Shown here: positions 10,858 through 22,286 of the stretch, piece by piece | How positions within the stretch are numbered: position 1 is the stretch's first letter | Layout: every line of letters starts with the position of its first letter | DNA from: Coriaria nepalensis | Taxonomy: Eukaryota; Streptophyta; Magnoliopsida; Cucurbitales; Coriariaceae | NCBI GenBank assembly: GCA_027186245.1 | Contig: CP114498.1 | Coordinates: 131,501-195,500, forward strand | DNA length: 64,000 bases | Direction of reading: 5' to 3' | Notes under the pieces: model-generated | The model's input: only the letters and a program-made list of their open reading frames with translations | What the model was told of the DNA's origin: nothing | The model's database searches: none | Program-made: the position numbers and the translations under genes

Positions 10858-13800
10858 ATGACGGTGGGAGCAGGCATGCGACTGCGACTGAGCAGGGCCC
10901 TCTCTCTGGCTCTCATCTCTACTTGTTCCCCATCCTGCTTACCATTCAGAACTATCGCCACTCTCCGACCTTCTTCTTCTTCTTCCATATCTGATCTGCT
11001 CTCTTCACCCCTGGATTCCTTCTCTGCCACCTCGATCACCCGTCTCACTCTACCTCGCTGCCTCCTCGGTTCCTTCATTCAACATCGCGGATTCAAAATC
11101 CATGGCTCAGATGTAGGCTTCCTTTTCTCCTCTCAGGGTCTCTGTTCAGATCGACAATTCATTTACTCTCTTGTTTTCCATAATTTTAGGATTTTCTGGA
11201 TGCGTCACGTTTTGTATATTCGTTATTTTATAGTCTCTTACTACAATAATTGCAGGTCAAAGTGGGGAACATCATTGAAAGAAAAGGTTATGTCATAATC
11301 ACACAACCCATCTCCCAAAATTCTGTCTTTTGTATATTGCATAGCTACTGACGCAAAATCTTGTTGCTTTTCTTACCCTTTTGGGAAACGCCCGCTGCAG
11401 AACGTATTTATCAGGTGCTCTTGGATTGCTGATATTACTCTATACCTTGTCAATAGTGTTTCAGCATATCTTCACACTGTAACGTTGTTGCATGACCTGG
11501 TTTAGGTAACAAGAGTCGATCACTCGCATGAAGGAAGAGGAAAAGCCACCATCAAGGTTCTTTTTTGCTTTCTGGTGGCTACTGGCCAGTTAAACATTTT
11601 TTTTTTCTCCTCCTCATTCACAGGAATTATATGCTTATATCGTATAGGTGGAGCTTCGTGATGTTGAAGGTGGAAACAAAGTAACCCAACGATTGGCTAC
11701 AGATGAAGCTATTGACAGTATGCCTCTCAACTCCGTAAACTCAGTTGCAAAAATTAATAATTCTTGTTGTATGTAAGACAGTTTACATTGTCCCTGTTGG
11801 TTTGTTATACTTTGTATAAGGGATTTATTTATTTGAGTTTCAATTTTTTGCTTCTCTGAACAGAGGTCTCTGGCTATATTCCTTTGACATATTTGCTTTG
11901 AAAATCTTTTTCAGCCATGCAATAAAAAAATACAAAAACATCAAGGAAGGGGCTTGCATATTAAACCTTATATTGAGTACTTGTATAATAATATTGGCCA
12001 AAGACTGATTCTTGATATCTTATTTTGAGTTGTCAGAATTATATATTCCAGAAACTCACGGGAATTATCGCAGGGGTATTTGTTCAGGAGAAATCCTTCC
12101 TGTTTATGTGCACAGATCGTGATGGAAAAATATTACTTATGGAGTGAGTTTGATTGCTCCTCAGATTTCCCTTAACAATATTTTACTTATGTTTTTATAA
12201 GAAGCGCTCTTTAGTTAAAAGGTATAACAAATTTACTGAATATACTATCTCCTTGTAATTTTTATCAGCCCCGAAACATTTGAGCAGCTGGAAGTTTCTG
12301 AGGACTTGTTTGGCAAGGCTGCTATGTATTTACGAGGTGGATTAAGATTTGACGATTATCAAAGTTTTAAGTTCTCTATTATCATGTTGCATCGATCCTG
12401 TTTTGCAATTAAAATGTTCAACTGTCTCAAGATGTGATAAATTTCATCCCATTCCTGCCAGATGGATGGCCAACAGAAATTTGGTTTCCTGATTGCAAAG
12501 CATATTTTATTATTTTTCTATTCTCACATACACCCGTATTATGTTGAGAACAGATGAAATGAGAGTCACAGTACAGCTCTTCAATGACATTCCTTTAGCT
12601 GCATCTGTACCAAAACGTGTGACATGCACTGTGAAGGAAGCACAACCACCGATGAAGGGAATTGCAGCCACACCAAAGTAAGTAAATTTAGTTGTGAAAT
12701 TTTCTATTTGTCTGTCACCAATTGTTGGCTTCATACTGGCCCTTATTGCCACATCCCTTAATTCTTACTCTACACATGTTTTACGAAGTCAAAATACTTT
12801 ATAGTTTTCTAACTTTGTTTTTGGGTGTCAGAGACACTGCTTCATAGTGGTCATTTTGTCCAATCTCCTTTGTGTTTTGGGTTTCTTGTATTTTTTCCCT
12901 CTAAAAACAAAGCTTAACAAGGATATCCATAAAAACCAGATATCTCTAGCAATGCTATATTAATTTGGTTAACAAGGATATATAACTCAGTAGACTAGTT
13001 GAGAATCAATATAAACAGGGTAATTCCATTGCCGTCCCAGTAAAATGCTTTTAACACTTCTTACTGGCTGTTTATATATGTGCAGCATATCCTTTGGGAC
13101 AATTTCTAACAATTTAAGCTTTCGGATTACTCGTAACTAAGCAAAAATAAAATTTGCGAACATAAAAAATTAAACTGTTTGATCATTTGCATATATTTAC
13201 AAATATGTCCTAACACCTAACTTTAATACAGGGAAAAGAAGGCGTTGCTGGACAATGGTCTCACAGTAAAAGTAAGCTGTGTGTTTTTGTTATGTTTTTT
13301 TAAAGAAGAATCCAAAATTATATGAACTTCCATATTATAGTCTATTTGAGAAATCAAGGCTTTCATATTGCCTTATAAAAGGTGTAGATAGGTATGCTTA
13401 TGTCTGATTTATAGAGTGTAAGCCTTGGAGTATGAAGCGATGGAGTAAATTTTGTGTTGAGAAGAGGCAATATCGAGGCATGCTTGCCACAGTGCTAGTA
13501 GAGTTTATAACATTGTTATGTCTATATGATAGTCCAAATAAGGCTCCGTTGAATACATTATTCTGTAACAATATGGAGTATCATATCAGACATATATTCC
13601 AACAACAATGGCAATACAATGTGCATCATAAAATTGGAGGAAATATTGTACTTCCAACAACATCAGAAATGTTGAATACACTACATGCTATATCATATGA
13701 AACTGGAGCTGCAGGAAGGTATACAAATACAAATTCATCCTACCATAGATTAAGCATTAGAACTTATAAGTCTCTAGAATATATTCATTTATCTTTATTT

Positions 13801-14729
13801 TCTCGTACTCTACATTTCCGTTTAGCTCTATAACGCTAGAGTTGCAACTGAACTCGGAGAGGGAAACGGCAGGGGAGGTCAAAGATTGTTCCCTAGTGCT
13901 ATCAATATCACTTATTTGTATAAATTTCTGTCAGAGGGTGATGAATACAACATCTCATCTGAACACCACATTCTCTCTCTCTCATGTGGCTATTAAGTTC
14001 ATACTATAGAATACGATGATTCTCTCTCAGACATTAGCCCATGTCATTGGTGCCAGAGTATGAAACCTCTCATACTACATATCCTAGGGTCTACGCAATT
14101 TTAACTGCTATAAATTTTTCATTTGCATTAATCTTCTCAGGTGCCTCCTCATGTTGTCGTTGGTGATGTTGTAGTAATTAACACTGAGGAAGACTCTTAT
14201 ATTGAAAGGTATTCCAAGTTTACAACCTACTTGCTTGGTAATGTTGAGGATCTTTCTAGTTCTTTCTATTGTCAGTTATTTATCGAAGCCATGCAACTAC
14301 TTGGTATGATAAAAGAATTTATTCAAGTTTTTTGGCAAAGTATTCTGTTCAAGGACCTGATCAGAGTTTTTTCAATCTTGTATTCACATCTTGTTGTTTC
14401 TTTGATTCTGTCTCTACTTTGCGGTATATGGGGAGAAAATATGTGGAGTTGGGGAGGTCAACATTTTCCACTCAACCACGAGGTGTACTTGTTGGTTTAT
14501 CTTCATTAGCCTTCTCTAATTAGGGAAAAAACTTATTTTGCAAAAGGTGACCAACTTAGAGCACCTTTTAGTCTACTTTGAAGTACCATTTGATAGGTAG
14601 ACCTGTGTTTCAAAGCTGAGTGAGGACTGTTAGAATTACTTATGATTTTGCTACAGTAATATTCTGGCTTGTGATTTTGGTTGGGGTTTTTTTTTCTTTC
14701 TCCTCTTTTATTTCAGGGTAAAGACATAG
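10858..14729 (+). CDS. Elongation factor P-like protein, organellar
   Basis: Eleven exons: 10858-11112, 11256-11286, 11401-11414 (14 bases), 11506-11556, 11648-11717, 12074-12143, 12269-12336, 12554-12677, 13232-13271, 14141-14208, 14717-14729. Phases close exactly to 267 residues. Residues 1-80 are rich in Arg, Ser and Leu, with few acids, as in a mitochondrial presequence. Then come the KOW-like domain (VKVGNIIE...HEGRGKATIKVELRD), the central OB domain (VFVQEKSFLFM...PETFEQLEV) and the C-terminal EF-P domain ending VVINTEEDSYIERV. EF-P binds stalled ribosomes between P and E sites and helps peptide-bond formation at proline runs. The tip residue aligned with E. coli Lys34 is Arg. Closest in type to Arabidopsis At4g26310; organelle targeting is inferred. 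Confidence 0.93.
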
Positions 14730-15469
14730 GACGCATAGTATAACTCCAGGGTCGAGGAGAGATGAATCGCTGTCGCGGGTGTTCCAAACTTTGTGGTCCA
14801 GGGGCACCATCCCTTGTTTCTGATGTTTTTTCCCCCTTTAATATTGTGTTGAAACACAAGAAACTGAAAATTGGAAGCATGCGTTTAGGCGGCTGCGTGC
14901 GTTTTCCAACTGAGTTTATGGCAGACTACTTTTGATTGTAGCTGTGTTACTTCTACGCTCATACTTATAAAAGCGATCAAGATTCAATTTCTATATGATC
15001 ACATTTTGTGCAAGTGTTTCAACGAGTGGAAAGGTAAAGTTTGTTGTTATATAGTAAGTAACGTGGGAATGAATGATGAGAAGACCCTTCCATTTATAGT
15101 ATGAAAGTAGGATGGACCAAGTTTTGAACGACAGATACAAGCAAGTCAGATGAGGAAAGAAATGGCAGGATCATATGGAGTACAAAACTTATTAGACCTC
15201 ACCTATTTTCCCCAACCAGGCATCAGGGTCGGGGACCAATTAATTTCAAAGGGGAATTATAACTAGCACTAGAAAAACTACAAACCCGGTTCGATAAGGA
15301 TCCTACACTTGAATTGCTCAATTGCATAGTGAACGTTTAGAAAATTTTGAACTTGAAGGTTGTGATTGATACACCAACCAGAAAAAGAAATGTTGAGTAA
15401 AACCCAAACCAAAAAAAAAAATCATTATTTTTAAAGCTTATCTGCCCAATTCCAGAACAAATCAGAACC
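14730..15469. other. Convergent intergenic region
   Basis: Holds the 3' ends of the EF-P-like gene and of the minus-strand carrier gene. No further gene is seen. Confidence 0.5.
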
Positions 15470-17238
15470 TCATAACCCAAGGGATTTTTCCACTTTGTTG
15501 ATCTGGTTGAGGAAAATCCATGTCATCTGCAAGTCAGCAAGCATCCGAAGTAACAATCAGGGATGACATCAGTAGTGGGGAGAGAGAGAGAGAGAGAGAA
15601 TACCATGACATGAGGAGCAATTCGAACACAATACACTGGAAATCCAGTGTAAAATTTGAGAGGTCCTCCAGCCTTGAGGGTTTTCACAGCACAATCCAAA
15701 GAGCCAGTGTATGGGAGCTTCCCCTCAGCATCAGGTTGCATCTTCTGAATTTGAGTCTTCACATAATCAAAGGGCAAACTGCATGCCGCAGCAAAGAATC
15801 CAGAAACAGCACTGGCACCTGAGGGGAACAAGAGACAAGGCAGACACATTCATGAGAGAGAGCAGAGAGGTAGCAGAGAAAGAAAGGCAGATACTTGCCT
15901 ACGACTGTTGAAGCTTCACCGAAACCAAGATTATCCTTGAAGAATTCAACACTCTGGTCATAAGAGGCGAGCATTCCCATGTTGAGTGCCATTGCTCTTA
16001 CTACAGTGGGGCCAGCTCCTTTCCACAGTGCCAAAACACCCTCATCAGAAACAATACGACCAAGTGCATTGAAGGCATTTTTGTAATGTCTGCGCTGAGC
16101 AGCTGGCAGAGTGGCATCCGCTTGCATACGGATAAGTGCCAGATCAGCCGGACTACCAACACATGCTCCAATAGCACCAGCTGTCAGCCCACACAATGCC
16201 TTCTGATATAGAGGCAGAGGCTTCCCTTCATTGGCCTCAAGGGCTTTGTTTGTCAAAATTCTGAAAGATCCAAGCCGAGCAGTTGTATACGTAGCTTGTC
16301 TCAGCAGTCCTGCTGACAGACCCTGCTCAGATGAAATGACGCCGTTCAGAAACACTAGCCTTATGTACGAAGAGATACAGGAGAAAATACTAATGAAAGA
16401 AGACAGAGCCCCCAAACACAGAACAAGAGGCTCACTCCCCACAAGAAACATAACAAAGAATATTGAGACAAACATGTATAGGAAGGAAGCTATCAATTAT
16501 GCTTCTTATCTCTCAACTGTAGAATTCTCAATGAGCCAAGACATTCACAGAAACCTATTGGAGTAAGACAGATTGGCTCCTACCACGAAGGATCTACATA
16601 TTCATATAACCAGTGGATAGATCAAGAGGTTGGTATGTCTGTTTGATACAAAAAAGAATTGGATACCTCCAGTCTCCCATAAGTTCAAATTGAGGAATGC
16701 TTTCGACGCATCAAAGCAAGACCCAAAGTGGGCAGAGAAAGATTCAAGCCCAGATCTTATAACTAAACATCATAGCTAAATTACGTAGACCACGTCCATT
16801 AGAGATCATAAAAAAAAAAAAATACAAAACAAAATGCAAGCTAAATAACCAAGGAGGAAAAACAAAAAACAAACCTTGTATAAAGCGCCAAATCCCTCCT
16901 CCTTAATCATATTCCTGGTCACCTGGGCAGCGGAGCCCTGACCCAATTGAATTCTCACCTAAACAAAAAGCGAAAACATTGTAATTACAAGATCCACAGA
17001 ATCGAAATCCCAGATCTGAGGGCATTTGCAAAATGGTCATTTTCAGCTGGGAAAGACTCCAAAGAAGCAAGCAGGGAATCCAGTAAAGAAAAAGAAAAGA
17101 GAGATGGCTAGCGGTTACCTTGATCATATCGATGGGTTGGATGACGCAGGTGGCGAGCATACCGGAAGCTCCTCCATTAACGAAAGGCTTAACGGTGGGC
17201 CAAACACCAACAGACTTGGGCTTGTTGTCGTCTCCCAT
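15470..17238 (-). CDS. DTC: Mitochondrial dicarboxylate/tricarboxylate carrier
   Basis: Five exons on the minus strand: 17119-17238, 16875-16958, 15899-16322, 15604-15818, 15470-15526. They give 299 residues, the usual size. It is a mitochondrial carrier family protein with the three signature repeats: QPIDMIKVR, SPADLALIRMQ and LPFDYVKTQ. It exchanges malate, oxaloacetate or oxoglutarate for citrate across the inner membrane. The start MGDDNKPKSVGVWP and the C-terminus MTWIFLNQINK fit plant DTC closely. The third intron starts GC (AG|GCAAGT) rather than GT; only that border keeps the family sequence STVVGASAVSG. A GA-repeat lies in the last intron (about 15579-15599). It faces the PTH gene head to head over 650 bases. 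Confidence 0.97.
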
Positions 17239-17351
17239 TGCTTGGACGCTCAGCGAAGAAGAGTGCGAGCTCGAAAGGGAGAGAAAGAGGGGCGATTTTA
17301 TTCAAGTCTGGAGATGGGAAGGGAAGAAGTAAAAGCAAGTCAGAAATGGTG

Positions 17352-17363
17352 ATATATATAATA
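17352..17363 (-). promoter_or_regulatory. Possible TATA box for the carrier gene
   Basis: A TATATATAAT-type stretch lies about 115 bases upstream of the DTC start codon, a sensible distance for a plant core promoter. It is assigned by position only. Confidence 0.4.
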
Positions 17364-17888
17364 AATGCTTAGGCTCTGCCTGCTAAAAAAAACCCTCCCT
17401 TTGGTTTCTCGGTCATCTCATCCACCAAATAAATTTGTATTTTTTTAAAATATATATATATATATTTATTTATGCTTTAATTACATGACACTCTTTGGAT
17501 TTGCAAAAGTTGTCATCTCATCTCCGTTTAATTAAGGAGTGATTGATTATTAATTCTAATTCAATTTGGTCTCAACGTTGGATTATACGATGATTATCGA
17601 TATTTTCAGCAAAGCTTTGTTAATTTGATATATATATATATATATATATAAGAGATAATAGTACTTAGCATAATAATAAAGCTTGTATTGTAGTGAAACC
17701 AAACCGTCTCTTTCCTTGCGCAACGCGCACTCTTCAGATTCCACCAAAAGGTTTTGTTCTCTTGCGAAGCTTATGCCCGCCACCTGTTTGATAAAATGTT
17801 CAACTAAATAGCTTTCTTTATATTCATAGGCAGCCAGAAAAAGGGAAAGCATTCAGGCAAGAGCCATTCATTGGAGGAGATTTAAGAG
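17364..17888. other. Divergent promoter region between DTC and PTH
   Basis: AT-rich and non-coding. It includes two TA microsatellites (about 17448-17462 and 17628-17650). Upstream controls of both genes should lie here. Confidence 0.45.
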
Positions 17889-19290
17889 ATGCTGAATAAG
17901 TTAACGGGCAGGCGTTGCTTTTGCACGTTGGGTCCACGACCATGGCTATTTGTGGGATTGGGCAATCCCGGGGATAAGTACCAAGGAACCAGGCACAATG
18001 TACTTACTATGCGTCTTTCTGTTGTGCTTTTTTTTGTTGTTGTTCAAATGTCGACACTCAACATTATGTTTCTCTAATTTAATATACATGAAACCTCGTC
18101 ACTGTTGTTGTCTAGGTGGGGTTTCAGATGGTTGATGCATTTGCTAAGTCGCTTGGAATTCAAATGGACATGGCTCACTGCAAAGCTATCTTTGGCCAAG
18201 GCAGGGTTATTTTTTATGAGATTTTTTACAACTCTTCTTTTCTTTTTTCTTTTGCTTGTTAAGTTCAAGCGTGACTTGCTATCTGTGACAGGTTTTGCTG
18301 GTAACATCCCTGTATTTCTCGCAAAGCCTCAAACTTACATGAACCTTAGCGGTGAATCGGTATGTTTCTTGTAAAAGTGGCTTCTTTTTCTACCTTTTAC
18401 TTGTTGTCTGAATCATTCTGTCTCTTTTGATTCTAATCAACTGTTGCATTTTGTTTGTTAAAATGCAGGCAGGACCCCTTGCGGCTTATTTTAAGCTCCC
18501 TCTCAATCGTGTGCTTGTGGTGTTTCCTCTTTCACAACCGCACGATACTTCTATCTTTATTACTTTAGTTTCTCTCTTAGATTTTGGTCTTAAAGGTATT
18601 TGTCCTATTTAGCTTTGAGTAAGATTTTTTCTGTTCTAGTTTCATGATGACATGGACTTGCCGTGTGGGGTGCTTCGTCTTCAAGAGAAAGGAGGTCATG
18701 GAAGCCACAATGGGTAATCTACTCTCTACCATGCTCCACCTATAGCTTCAAACAGTGCTTGTGAATATTGTTTTAGAATATACAGCACAATATATCTTCT
18801 TTGCAGCAGTAACTCATCAATTCTGACGTTTCTTATATTTTTTTCTAAACTAGGCTGAAAAGCGTTATCCGCCACTTTCGAGACAATAGAGAATTTCCTA
18901 GGTTAAGAATCGGTTAGTTCAATCAACTCTATTTCTTAATTATACCTTTTTGGTCTTGAATTGTTAGTCTGCATGCTCAGCTTGTTTATTTTACTCTTAG
19001 GCATTGGGAGGCCACCTGGTCAAATGGATCCCAAAGCATTTCTGCTCCAAAAGTTCAACGCCACAGCTCGAGAAAGAGTAAGCTAGTGCAATGGACCTTC
19101 CTCTTCTTCTTCTTCTTCATTTACCTTTTATAATGCCCTTTTCTTCATTTTTCACAAGATTGATGATGGTATACAAGAAGGGGTTGGTGCATTGAAGTAC
19201 TTACTCTCTCACGGCTTCACGGAGAGTGCAAGATGCTTCAACAACGACCAAAAATACAAGCACATCAGACTGCAGAACATGCCAGCATAA
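17889..19290 (+). CDS. Peptidyl-tRNA hydrolase, organellar (Pth type)
   Basis: Eight exons: 17889-17999, 18116-18200, 18292-18359, 18469-18519, 18640-18713, 18854-18912, 19001-19077, 19159-19290, giving 218 residues. The enzyme cleaves the ester bond of peptidyl-tRNAs released from stalled ribosomes, recycling tRNA. Bacterial-type Pth residues are present: the Asn in VGLGNPG, the His in GTRHN and the Asp in FHDDMDLP. The blocks [12 protein letters not shown] and [12 protein letters not shown] also match. A short N-terminal extension ([12 protein letters not shown]) suits a mitochondrial or plastid signal. The second intron appears to start GC (CAAG|GCAGGG): the nearby GT would break the frame, whereas GC keeps [11 protein letters not shown]. 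Similar to Arabidopsis At5g19830. Confidence 0.95.
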
Positions 19291-19890
19291 CACTTAAATT
19301 TATCTCTTAGTTTTGTTCGTGTTTTTTTAGTTTATGCACATCAAAAATGGAATTATTACCAATGTATATTAGGGGTTGAGATATATTTTGGAAATAAAAT
19401 GAAGAGGACAAGTGACTCAACAACATTACTCCTTTTCTTACTACCATTTACATTTGTAATGAGCAGTGCACAATGTTGAATTGATGTCTCTAGTGTTGAT
19501 GTTCAACAACTAGATAATTGTATTTATACGCTTAGCATCAAGTTTGTCGAACTGGAAAGATCTTAGCTTGAGAAGTATTATTGCAGAAAAGGGAAAGGAA
19601 AAGAAAGAGCAATTCATTAACTTTCAGATGATAGTGCATTGGTAGGGGACAGAAATGAAAATGAAGAACGAGCGATGAACCCTATGTGTGGCCTTGGTAC
19701 AAATCAAATATAGGCTTTTTTCCCACCCAGTTCTCAATACAGTAAAACAACAATCAAATAAACTATGGAACCGAATCGTGCAATGAACTCAACTGAACCA
19801 TTTTTCAGAACTCAATACAAGTGGTAAAAAGGGCCAGCGAAAACTACATGTGATCAGAATGAACACAAAGGAAGGGAATGATGAAGCTGA
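19291..19890. other. Intergenic region
   Basis: 3' region of the PTH gene and the tail of the fucosyltransferase-like pseudogene. No gene is seen. Confidence 0.5.
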
Positions 19891-20718
19891 TCAGCATGTA
19901 TTTACTCCATCCTTACAATCTTTGGTCAAATTATAGAATGTTTCGACACGTGTCTTGGCTCTAAGAAGAACCTCAGTGTCTACTGCAACTCTCATGCACC
20001 CATCAAACTGAACAGGCTGTTCATTGTTGAGAAGCGTGGTCTCATTGTACCACTCACTTTAATTTCCGCACAACTCCTTGTAATCATCCAGCAAATGGAC
20101 ATTGAACTGAGACCTCAGTTTGTCAAAGTAGTAATAGAAGGGTTCATCGCATACAGATTCCTTCGAGGCTGGATCATCCTTTAAGCTTTTCAAGGAGGAC
20201 GTCGGGAGATGTATCATAATCCAGATGAGGCCACAGCTCCTTGTTCTGTGCCTTTTCTCCTCTAACCACATGAACCGCATCAAAATCCCAGTCCATTCGC
20301 CTGCTTATCTCCGAAACTATATTCATTAATCTCTTTGATTTCCAAAGAGCATGCCACGGCCTCTGTATGTACTTTGCAGCCTGTCCTTCACACACTCTGT
20401 ACCAATAATTATCGGGCTCTGGTGCATCAAACTGCCTCCATATAACGGTATTCCTATCTTTCTTGAGCTGCATTGGTGTTGTCTTGTAGCTCACAACCTT
20501 CTTAACAGGTAATTTCTTTTTGGGGCCTTTATCCCATTGTTTCCAGCCTTTAAGAAACTCACCTTCCTCAACCACAGAAGCAACCTCCTTAAGATGCTCG
20601 AAATCAAAGTAATAGCGAAAATCTTTCCCTTCCTCATCCACGTGACTAGGGTTATAACTTGATGACAAGCAGACACTCAAATCCATCACAAAGGTCCGAT
20701 TCAAATACATAGCCTCAC
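19891..20718 (-). pseudogene. O-fucosyltransferase-like gene fragment
   Basis: A long exon begins after a good acceptor (exon edge 20718) with EAMYLNRTFVMDLSVCLS. It continues as a plant GDP-fucose O-fucosyltransferase family sequence (DEEGKDFRYYFDFEHL, YWYRVCEGQAAKYIQRPW, DAVHVVRGEKA). Three lesions follow. The frame is lost near 20176 (after EKLKG) and shifts again near 20145 (before EPFYYYFDKLRSQ). A TAA at 20059-20061 interrupts CGN-SEWYNETTLL. Past the stop the family sequence still continues to FYNLTKDC and a TGA at 19891. Upstream exons with the membrane anchor are absent before 20719. It resembles the Arabidopsis At1g17270 type from memory. Confidence 0.85.
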
Positions 20719-21114
20719 CTAGACCACACAAGAAAGGTTATAACTTGATGGATGTTGTTGTTGTTTTGAAGAAAATATTAATTAATTATTATCAACATGT
20801 GCCTCCTCATATTTTATCCAAATTCTAAATTAGGTCCCTATATATCTTTTCCGTTCATGTTTAATCCAAATTTGGTTGATGAAGAAAGTTTGGTAAAATA
20901 TGGTTATCATTCATCAATTCAAGTCATTTTTCGCATGCATACACAATAAATACAAAATGACCACTCACTTCAGAATTTTACATAGAAACGCTACCAATGC
21001 GGTTTTCAAATAAATGAAACAATATGAACAATACACTATTAAGCTAGCTATAATAGCAATAGATGCAGGCAGCGAAGCAAAACAGAGCATCATCATCCTC
21101 ATTATCATCAATTC
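20719..21114. other. Intergenic region
   Basis: AT-rich; the missing 5' exons of the fucosyltransferase-like gene should be here but no coding sequence is visible. Confidence 0.5.
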
Positions 21115-21687
21115 TCACAATTGAAAAGGCCATGGCCAGTCCTTCAAATTCTCCTCCTGCGCCACCTTGCTGCTTCTCATGGCGACTCCGCCATTGGGCT
21201 GGTCACCCCCTTCCACAAAAGCATAGTACCTCAAGAAGAAGGCAAGCGTGAGGGCCACCCACTCGAGGAAGAAGATCAGGACGCTCAAGCCGCCAGCCAG
21301 CTTCAAGATCACAGCCCCATCCTCTTCCCTGACATAAGACTTGAGTTCCCCCAGAAAGTTGGTCGTGCTCGTGAATATGAGCACCGACACCGACCCTTGA
21401 AATATGGCCGTAAGCACGGTGAGGACCATGTGGACCCCGAACCAGCGGCTGGTGCCGGAAGAGACAGAAGCGCATCCAGAGACGGCGCCGGAGATGGTAA
21501 GGACGTGGAGGAGGATGAGGAAGAAGCCGCACAGGGAGGGGAGGAGGCGGAGCGAGAGGGTTAGGAATATGCAGCTGGAAGCTGCTCCCAGAAGGATGTA
21601 GTTCCCGAACAGGAAAATCTTGTGCGTGTGGTAGTGCGATCGTGTCCCCGATGAGGAGGATCCACCCAGTCTCACTGTGTTCGCCAT
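21115..21687 (-). CDS. Four-span plant membrane protein of unknown function
   Basis: Single-exon gene of 190 residues. I chose the start MANTVRLGG because upstream in-frame sequence is low-complexity leader, including a GA/CT repeat (about 21767-21791). There are four hydrophobic segments, at about residues 26-45, 50-72, 85-110 and 135-160. A Gly/Ser-rich N-terminus and a polar C-terminal tail (VAQEENLKDWPWP) flank them. It resembles an uncharacterised plant family (Arabidopsis At5g16250/At3g02640 type, from memory). No catalytic motif is visible and the function is unknown. Confidence 0.8.
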   Translation of the reverse strand: MANTVRLGGSSSSGTRSHYHTHKIFLFGNYILLGAASSCIFLTLSLRLLPSLCGFFLILLHVLTISGAVSGCASVSSGTSRWFGVHMVLTVLTAIFQGSVSVLIFTSTTNFLGELKSYVREEDGAVILKLAGGLSVLIFFLEWVALTLAFFLRYYAFVEGGDQPNGGVAMRSSKVAQEENLKDWPWPFQL

Positions 21688-22286
21688 TAACCCTACAAAG
21701 TGGAGCGGAGGAATTTGATATTTGAGAGTGAGCAGACAGAAATGGCGGGTTTTGATCTGGAGAGATAGAGAGAGAGAGAGAGGAGAGAGAGGAGGTGGAA
21801 GAGGAACAGAGGGCTTGCTTAATTTGGTGAAGAGAAGAGTGCGTGGATGAAGATTACATAAAGAAAGGGTGGGCGGGAAAGTAACGGTCATATTTTGCCA
21901 GAAGGCCCCAAATCTTCCCGTTTGAATCCTAGTGTCGGCAACGGCTACTTCACTTTTTTTATTTGATTTCTGGATCTTGTCCGTTTCTGGCCCAAATATT
22001 TATAATGCATGTATTAGCAAGCTGCGATGCACGTACTTAACAGTAGTCAACACCGAACATGCCTTTTTACCTAATTTTCAAAAAAATGGTTCGACTCACT
22101 TGACTTGTATATTGGCCACTCCACTAAACTTTACTCTTAAAATTTTATTGCTCAGTTTTACAGCAACAAAAAAATAAAAAAGTATATACTAATACGGTAT
22201 TGCCCAATTCCACTACATGAACACCCGCACTTTGGACTTTGTACATATATTTGGAAGCCGAGTACCTATTGTTCATGTTGCTTGCT
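21688..22286. other. Upstream region of the membrane-protein gene
   Basis: Contains its leader and promoter and the 3' end of the oxygenase gene. No other gene. Confidence 0.45.

Noticed and set aside
13432..13833. 133-residue plus-strand frame inside an EF-P intron
   Set aside because: No domain or codon sense; lies wholly in a large intron whose flanking exons splice cleanly.
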